Below, in pieces: positions 7,701-13,429 of a stretch of DNA of 13,429 nucleotides. The notes under the pieces were generated by a model, which saw only the letters and a program-made list of their open reading frames with translations, did not search any database and had not been told where the DNA came from. The stretch comes from Byssochlamys sp. IMV 00236. Taxonomy: Eukaryota; Ascomycota; Eurotiomycetes; Eurotiales; Thermoascaceae. How positions within the stretch are numbered: position 1 is the first letter of the stretch; the number at the start of each line of letters is the position of its first letter. The DNA lies in NCBI GenBank assembly GCA_001931875.2, contig MSJH02000162.1:1-13429 (forward strand). The letters are read 5' to 3'. The position numbers were made by a program, and so were the translations under genes.

Positions 7701-10700
7701 TTATCTTGATTTATGAGGTCTCTCGGATGAACCACTGAGATTATACACTTGCCAGTATGAAAGACTTGCACCCCTTGTTTCTTTACATCTATACAAAATA
7801 GTTAGTTACTATAATCTTTAATGCTATCATTTACCTTCCGCCTAAAGTCGTTCCTCCCAAGAAGGTGGCATCAAAGACGACATCAATCACTTTATCAAGT
7901 ACACCAACAACTGTGCCTTTCAATCCAAGAGGTACAGAACCGGTATCCGTTACGTAAATAACACGATCGCCCAAAGCAAAGGATTGGTTAATTAGCTTAT
8001 AAGGTGCATCGGAAGGTCTAAGCAAATTCTTTCGAGGCGTGTTATTGACAATAATTTTCGTTCTTGATTCTTTATCATATCGCTGTTGATACTCTTTAGC
8101 GGCTTCTTCGATCATAAGAACATAATCCTAATAAACTAATAAGTGTCTGACTACAGAGCATGATAAACTACATACACTCTGCAATTCCACAGTACTATGA
8201 GGAGCCCTAGGTAAATCATGTACTTTTCTTTCCTTAATCCATTCTTTCATCTTGTGCAAGTACTTATAGCCTTCGTTAGTCCAACCAAAGTCAGATACAT
8301 CCATCATCAGGTTATCCTTCTTGTTATTCAACATTTCAATAAACTCTGGGAATGTAGTTGTGTACTCCTTGATAAGTTGAACAGCAAGTGTAGAGTATTC
8401 CCAATAACCAGCAGAAGGATTCTTGCGCGTGTAGCCAGGCACTTTCTCTCCTCGAGATTCAAACTTCAGATTAAGCCCAATGTTTAGCTTTTGTCCTGTA
8501 CGCTCTACAACCTGAAGTGATGAAGTCAACTTGGCCAAGGTGAGAGAACTGATATTGAGCTCACGAGCAACAGAATGAGCAGGTTGATAAGTGATTTCTT
8601 TTTCCTGCTTATTGACAATTGCATAACCAAAACGAGGTTCATGTTCAAAACGTGGGTTGCGGATTTTGGTCGCCTGGACATTAATACCATGTGGTCCATG
8701 ACCAATGACCTTTACCTTTGTACCAGCAAGCACGCCAAAGGTAAAGAAGCAGTGAGAACCCACAGGATGGCTCACCTGAATGGGTGGAGCAGGCTGTTCG
8801 ATAAATCGAGGATCAGGATTAGCCACCTTGATGACAATAGTCTGGAAAGGAATGGTCTCAGCCAAGGTAGGATGATCATATTGCTTGACGAGCGCACCTT
8901 CCTCGTTTTGACACATACCCTTCAAAAGACAAACGTGTGCCAAAACATCTGTTTCACCAATCAATAGACCAAATCGTTTGCTGCGTATATGGTCATGGCG
9001 ACTGACGGTGTTGTACCAGTCATCTCGCTCTCTGTCGTTCCATTTATGTTCCAAAAAGTGCTTTCCTCCATTTGAGTCAAGGGAGACATGATATTTGCAT
9101 TCAGCGTTTGAGACACCAATGACGACAGCTTCCTTCAAATAGGGGTATCCAACATATACCGTGCGATAGATGAAGAGCTTGGCAAGCTCACGAAGACTGG
9201 CATTCTTGAATCGATTCTTGATGTACACGACCACTGATTCATTCGTACTGTCCTGTTGGAATACGCGAACTCCGTGATTTGCAATATGGAAGTCATGTGC
9301 TATCGTATGCAATGATGGAAAACCTGCCAAAGCCTCCTTACCAAGCTTAGCACCTGGTAATAAACCTTTACGCAAACCATGACTTGAAAGCACTGGCAAA
9401 TGATACTGTGTCTCACGAACAAAGCAAGGGCGGACATCGGGGAATTTTCCTGGCAATGGGCTTTTGAAGACGGGCCAAGTTTTAGGATCACCCTTTGCGA
9501 GAGTTTCATCATATACAAATTTGTAACTTTCGCCAAATCTGGCCATCTCCCGTTCTTCCTTGGTCAATCGTGGTTCCCTTTGCTTCATAGCATCCAAGAG
9601 TCGCTGCTCATCAATGAAAGGAATTCGTACGATCGCTTCCCAGTCTTGCTTTTTACCATTCATGTCGGTATCAAAGTCAGATGGATAGAAATCAATGATG
9701 GGTGAATCAGGGTCTGTCATGAGATCTTGATAGGCGGCAGGCAGCAACTTTCTACTAAGAGCAGGTAATACTCCCATAAGCTGTTCATAGGGCTTGAAGG
9801 GTTGACCAAGGGTAAATGAATAGTCTTGGAAGCGAGCAATATCCTTGAGATCAGAAATCTTGGGTGCATAGTGATATGGATAAAACCAACTCCAGGAGGC
9901 GACACCATTGTAATAATATTGAAGCACCCATTGAATACCGATAATATAAGAGCTGACGAGTTTATCCATCTGCTCTTGATTGTCAATGTCAATGTCCATC
10001 TTTTCCTTGTAGTAGTCAGCCTTCCATTGCTTGAATGCGGCTTCAAATTTAGCCTTTTCTTCTCTTTCAATCTGTTCCCTGCTGACTTCTTCAGGTATGA
10101 TCTCAGCATTCTCGTACTTCTTCAGCACACGATCACGGGCGGCAATAGCTTCTTCGTCTACATCTGATTCCTCACTCGTTGTTGATGGGCTATCGTCCGT
10201 ATCATCAGCATACAAATTATGGGTGAATGAAAGTTCTACTTCCGTCATCTGGTGAGACTGACTCCATGCATACACATAAGACATGTTGAGTTCTTTTGTA
10301 AGTTTATCTAGAAACTTTTTATCGCGACTCTTTAATGGGAACGCGAAATGAAGGGTTGATTCAGTGTTTAATTTAGGTGGAGTTACTAGAAAATCGCGTA
10401 TTTTGCCAAAGATCTCTGCTTGATGTTCAGTAATGCTCAACCTATCAGTTGCCTTCTTGCGTTCTATTTCATGGAGCAGTTCTCTAGCATTATCACCATC
10501 GGGTAACTTTCCGACAAGGTAAAGAGCGTCAATATTTTCGGCTTCAAATGCTTCTTTTTCGACGACGGCAGATATTTGATCTAGTACTTTCTGAAGTCTG
10601 CTGAACTCGACATGTCCACCATCTTGTAAGTAACCGTCACATGTTGGTAATACTTCCTTGTAAACCTTAAAGATAAGGCCCAAAGCGCCTTCGTTGATAT

Positions 10701-11768
10701 GCAAATTGGGTAAGTTGGGTAAAAAGTCATTACCGATAAATAGAGCAAGTAAAATAAAATCATCCAAGATGCGTTCAAAGTCATAGCCAAATGAAAGAGT
10801 ATTCCTTAATGCACTAAATTCCATATCCAAATACTCTCTCATTAAGCATAAGTGCAGTAGATAGAAGCTTTGGTTTTCAACACTAGAAAAGAAAATATGA
10901 ACAAACCCGGACAAGTTTCTTGGAGGTTATTTTAAAAAGCTTACCTTGCAATCTTCTTCTTTTGGTGTTTACCAAATACTACTTCTTCACGTAATAAAGC
11001 AAAATGAGGGTCGTGACTTAACAAACCAAGCATAAGCAAGTCAGCATCCAGACCATATAAGCAATGTCTTGTATTTGGATCATAATCTGGCTGTGCTTTT
11101 GACAGACGAATGTACTCCATGATCTTATGCTCTCCTTCACCTGGTACTTCGGGGCCCGACAGGACAATTTCCACATTTCGCCAGTTGGCGTCTTCTTGAA
11201 CCTTTTTCGAGATAAAGTAGCGTAATTGCTGTGTGAGCTTGATCATAAACGGGGTTCCGGGTGTAATACAATTGGTATCAAATGGGGCTTCCGGGGGTAG
11301 TTCCTCGCCGTTCTGTATAGCCTTTCGTCGAGCATCTTCCGCGTCCTTGGCAGTTCGGAAACGACGTGAACGTTGTTGGTTCATTTTAGCACGTGGAGCA
11401 ACACCGTCGATGGCCATAAAGAATAATTTTTTAGGCTTAATCTTGGAAAAGAGGTGGTCAATGTATTGAAAGATGCCTAACCAGATTTGCTCCTCTGTGA
11501 TGCGAAAGTGAGGATCATCCGAATTGTTGTGCGAGCAGTTATGTACAATGCCGTTCATGTCCAAGTAAAGGTTATCTTTTTTAAAGGAATGTCAATGCAT
11601 GTTTTCAATACATAAAAACAAACTAACCAAATTCTGGAATGCCGTTGTCAGTAATAAGTTCGGAACACATCGGATAGCGTTCACTATAAGACGAGATTAG
11701 CTATAGAAACATAACAACATACACACTATTACTAACCTAATCCATCGAAAAAACTTGGGAATACCCAT
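7701..11768 (-). CDS. XRN1: 5'-3' exoribonuclease 1, six exons, 1268 aa
   Basis: Cytoplasmic nuclease that degrades decapped 5'-monophosphate mRNA. Exons: 11737-11768, 11628-11683, 10945-11575, 8176-10882, 7835-8127, 7701-7788; introns are 53, 52, 62, 48 and 46 nt, totalling 1269 codons with stop. The start MGIPKFFRWISERYP is the invariant XRN N-terminus. Active-site residues fall at the numbers known in yeast Xrn1: D35, H41, D86, E176, E178, D206, D208, D292, plus the basic pocket K93, Q97, R100, R101. The conserved second region follows, then the KOW/SH3-like parts (FALGDRVIYVTDTGSVPLGL; TLGGRCKETRGASL). The protein ends soon after this core, while yeast Xrn1 is 1528 aa and human XRN1 1706, so the disordered C-terminal tail is missing. 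The nuclear paralogue Rat1/XRN2 is excluded by the residue numbering and these C-terminal domains. Splicing of exon 4 uses GTATGT, giving VELQS-DYVLMIEE. Confidence 0.97.
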
Positions 11769-11891
11769 CTCGTAATAAGGTCTCTTTTTTTATTATTGTA
11801 AAAGGAAAAAGGAGAATAAAAGCAACGGAAAATTAACATTTCAAAAAATAGCTGCGTCGTTTTATATATTAGACCAATCGCTGCATGAGTT
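11769..11891 (-). promoter_or_regulatory. XRN1 promoter squeezed into the 123-bp gap after the aldehyde dehydrogenase gene
   Basis: The gap holds a TATATA-like stretch (minus strand AATATATAAA, 11861-11870) about 93-102 bp before the XRN1 ATG, and a CCAAT box on the plus strand at 11874-11878 (ATTGG on the minus strand). A T-rich run lies at 11782-11790. I see no AATAAA for the upstream gene on the minus strand here. Confidence 0.45.
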
Positions 11892-13387
11892 TTACTGCTG
11901 AGACAACTTTAGATGGTAAGATTTGGGCCTAAGTTTAGGGTTGAGTATAAATGATGTTGATGATGTTATCTTTCTTTACCTCGTAAACTGACCAAATCCT
12001 TGTTTGCTCATTGAGAATCCCAAACCACTGTCTTTTGCACCTACCCAAGCCAAAGCTGGATCAATGTAGTCACAGCGATTCATGAACCATGTTCCTGTCT
12101 CAATCTGATCTCCTATCTCTATTGCCTTTTCTTCATTTGTTGTCCAAATGCTAGCGGTCAGACCATACTTGGAGTCATTCATCAATCGAATGGCTTCCTC
12201 ATCTGAGAATACTTTCATGATGGGTAAAACAGGACCAAACGTTTCTTCAGTCATCACCAACATGTCATGGTTGACGTTGACCAAGATCTGTGGTCCTACA
12301 TAAGCTGTTCCAGGTTTATCTGCTGGGAATGTCTCGATCAAAGGTTTAGCTCCCTTTTCGATAGCATCCTTTATGTGTTCCCGAACAGTATTGGCAAATC
12401 TAAGATTAGCCATCGGACCTATGGTTGTTTCTTGCTTGGAAGGATCACCAAGGACATAGTTCTTTTTTAATAGGATTAGATCATATTGAAAGCAAAGGTA
12501 AAGTGACTATTTACCTTTGTTAATGCGACTGCCTTTTGTACAAATGCATCATAGATGCTCTCGTGAACATAGCAACGTTCAATAGAACAACAGCACTGTC
12601 CAGAATTGAAAAATGCACCATCAACAATGTTTTCGACAGCAAAGTCCAAGTTTGTATCTGGTAAAACATAGGCTGGGTCTTTTCCTCCAAGCTCCATTCC
12701 ACAGCCAATCAAGTGTTCACAATTCCCGATGGCTCTTCTGATCTGTTTGCCCACAGCGACGCTTCCAGTAAAGTTTACGTATTGGATTAGAGGATGCTGT
12801 ACGAGATAATTGGCTTCCTTGTCCTGTACATGAATAGCCTGGATGGCATTATGAGGCACACCTGCTTCTCTCAAGGTGTCAACAAATATATCTGCACATT
12901 GAGGTGTTTGAGGAGACTGTTTCAACAAGACGGTATTACCAGCCAAGAGTGCCGGAATCACGTTATTGACCGTGGTCAAGTAAGGATAGTTCCAAGCAGC
13001 GATAATAAAAACGGGACCTAGAGGTTCCTTACGTTGAAAGCGCTTGACGACACCAGGAACATGTTCGATGATGGTGTCCTTTAGGCTTTCTTCTGCTACG
13101 GATACCATATATTTGGCTCTTTCCAAAACACCCTTCACCTCACCATGTCCGTAACGTATGGGTCTTCCCATCTGTTTGGTGATAGAAGAAGCCACCAGGT
13201 CCTTCTTTTGCTCAAAGAGAGTACAAAACTTTTCCATGATGGCTACTCGTTTAGCAACTGGTACTTTTTTCCACTCAAGAAAGGCCTTTTGAGACTGTTG
13301 AACGGCGTCATCTACTTGTTCTTGAGAAAGGCAATCCACTTCATACACAATAGATTGATCAATAGGTGAAGTTACTTGGATTCTCAT
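11892..13387 (-). CDS. Aldehyde dehydrogenase family protein (NAD(P)+-dependent, succinate-semialdehyde-type), three exons, 463 aa
   Basis: Oxidises an aldehyde to its acid; the substrate cannot be told from sequence. Exons: 12515-13387, 11980-12461, 11892-11928; introns are 53 and 51 nt, totalling 464 codons with stop. Landmarks: AAWNYP with N133, the cofactor-binding FTGS at 206-209, general base E232 in MELGGKDPA, and catalytic C266 in GQCCCSIER; the 34-residue gap between E232 and C266 equals that of classic ALDH. Later come EETFGPVLPI and the tail FTRPKSYHLK, the last exon supplying only twelve codons. There is no N-terminal presequence, so a cytosolic location is likely. The start at 13387 directly precedes the conserved SPIDQSIVYEV stretch. 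At 463 residues it is a little short of typical 480-500. Succinate-semialdehyde or other short-chain substrates are possible, but I would not choose. Confidence 0.9.
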
Positions 13388-13429
13388 TTTTATATGTAAA
13401 AAAGAAGAAGGAAAAAAAAAAAAAAAAAA
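13388..13429 (-). promoter_or_regulatory. Immediate 5' flank of the aldehyde dehydrogenase gene
   Basis: Only 42 bases remain. They are purine-rich on the plus strand with an A18 run at the window edge, so the leader is T/C-rich on the coding strand, as before other genes here. The rest of the promoter is outside. Confidence 0.4.

Noticed and set aside
8575..8967. Plus-strand 130-codon ORF
   Set aside because: It is antisense to the large XRN1 exon; the sequence resembles no family and the opposite strand is conserved coding.
9717..10167. Overlapping ORFs of 113-130 codons on both strands
   Set aside because: All are alternative frames of the XRN1 exon 8176-10882.
7701..11768. The nuclease being Rat1/XRN2 rather than XRN1
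   Set aside because: Catalytic residues fall at yeast Xrn1 numbers and the protein has the XRN1-specific KOW/SH3-like C-terminal regions.
1..13429. A defence, mobile or biosynthetic gene cluster
   Set aside because: All recognised genes are ordinary housekeeping genes with independent promoters and no shared pathway; no transposase, inverted repeats or arrays were seen.

Overview
The window looks like a compact stretch of a fungal nuclear chromosome, most likely from an early-diverging lineage such as Mucoromycota (a Mucorales-type genome). Three things point there. The genes are split by many tiny introns: 23 were placed by eye, almost all 46-67 nt, with GT...AG ends and CTAAC/CTAAT-like branch sites. 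The gaps are AT-rich and carry GA/CT microsatellites. The gene set also includes a compact SRP9 and a SIVA-domain protein, which is not a typical Dikarya pattern. No rRNA, tRNA, transposon, CRISPR or prokaryotic operon structure was seen.

Layout, left to right: (1) the 5' two thirds or more of a mitochondrial ornithine acetyltransferase gene (ARG7/argJ type) on the minus strand, running off the left edge; (2) a 503-bp divergent promoter with a perfect Gcn4-type site near ARG7 and a perfect MluI cell-cycle box near the next gene; (3) the complete DNA polymerase delta catalytic subunit (POL3), plus strand, nine exons, 1064 aa; (4) 68 bp later, a small SIVA-type cysteine-rich protein (three exons, 130 aa, one proposed 31-nt intron); (5) ribosomal protein eS21 (RPS21, three exons, 86 aa); (6) convergent to it, SRP9 on the minus strand (four exons, 117 aa); (7) a possible 56-aa secreted peptide on the minus strand; (8) the 5'-3' exoribonuclease XRN1 on the minus strand (six exons, 1268 aa, no long C-terminal tail); (9) a cytosolic-type aldehyde dehydrogenase on the minus strand (three exons, 463 aa).

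The genes do not form a pathway. They are housekeeping functions: arginine biosynthesis, DNA replication, translation, protein targeting, mRNA decay and aldehyde oxidation. Most spliced models were joined so that every junction keeps frame and the protein matches its family across the junction. Exon totals divide by three for all complete genes, which is a strong internal check. I found no convincing undescribed multi-gene system. The points most worth a second look are the paired regulatory sites in the ARG7/POL3 promoter, the SIVA homologue with its ultra-short intron, the animal-like spacing of SRP9 with an added basic tail, the tail-less XRN1 and the putative secreted peptide.
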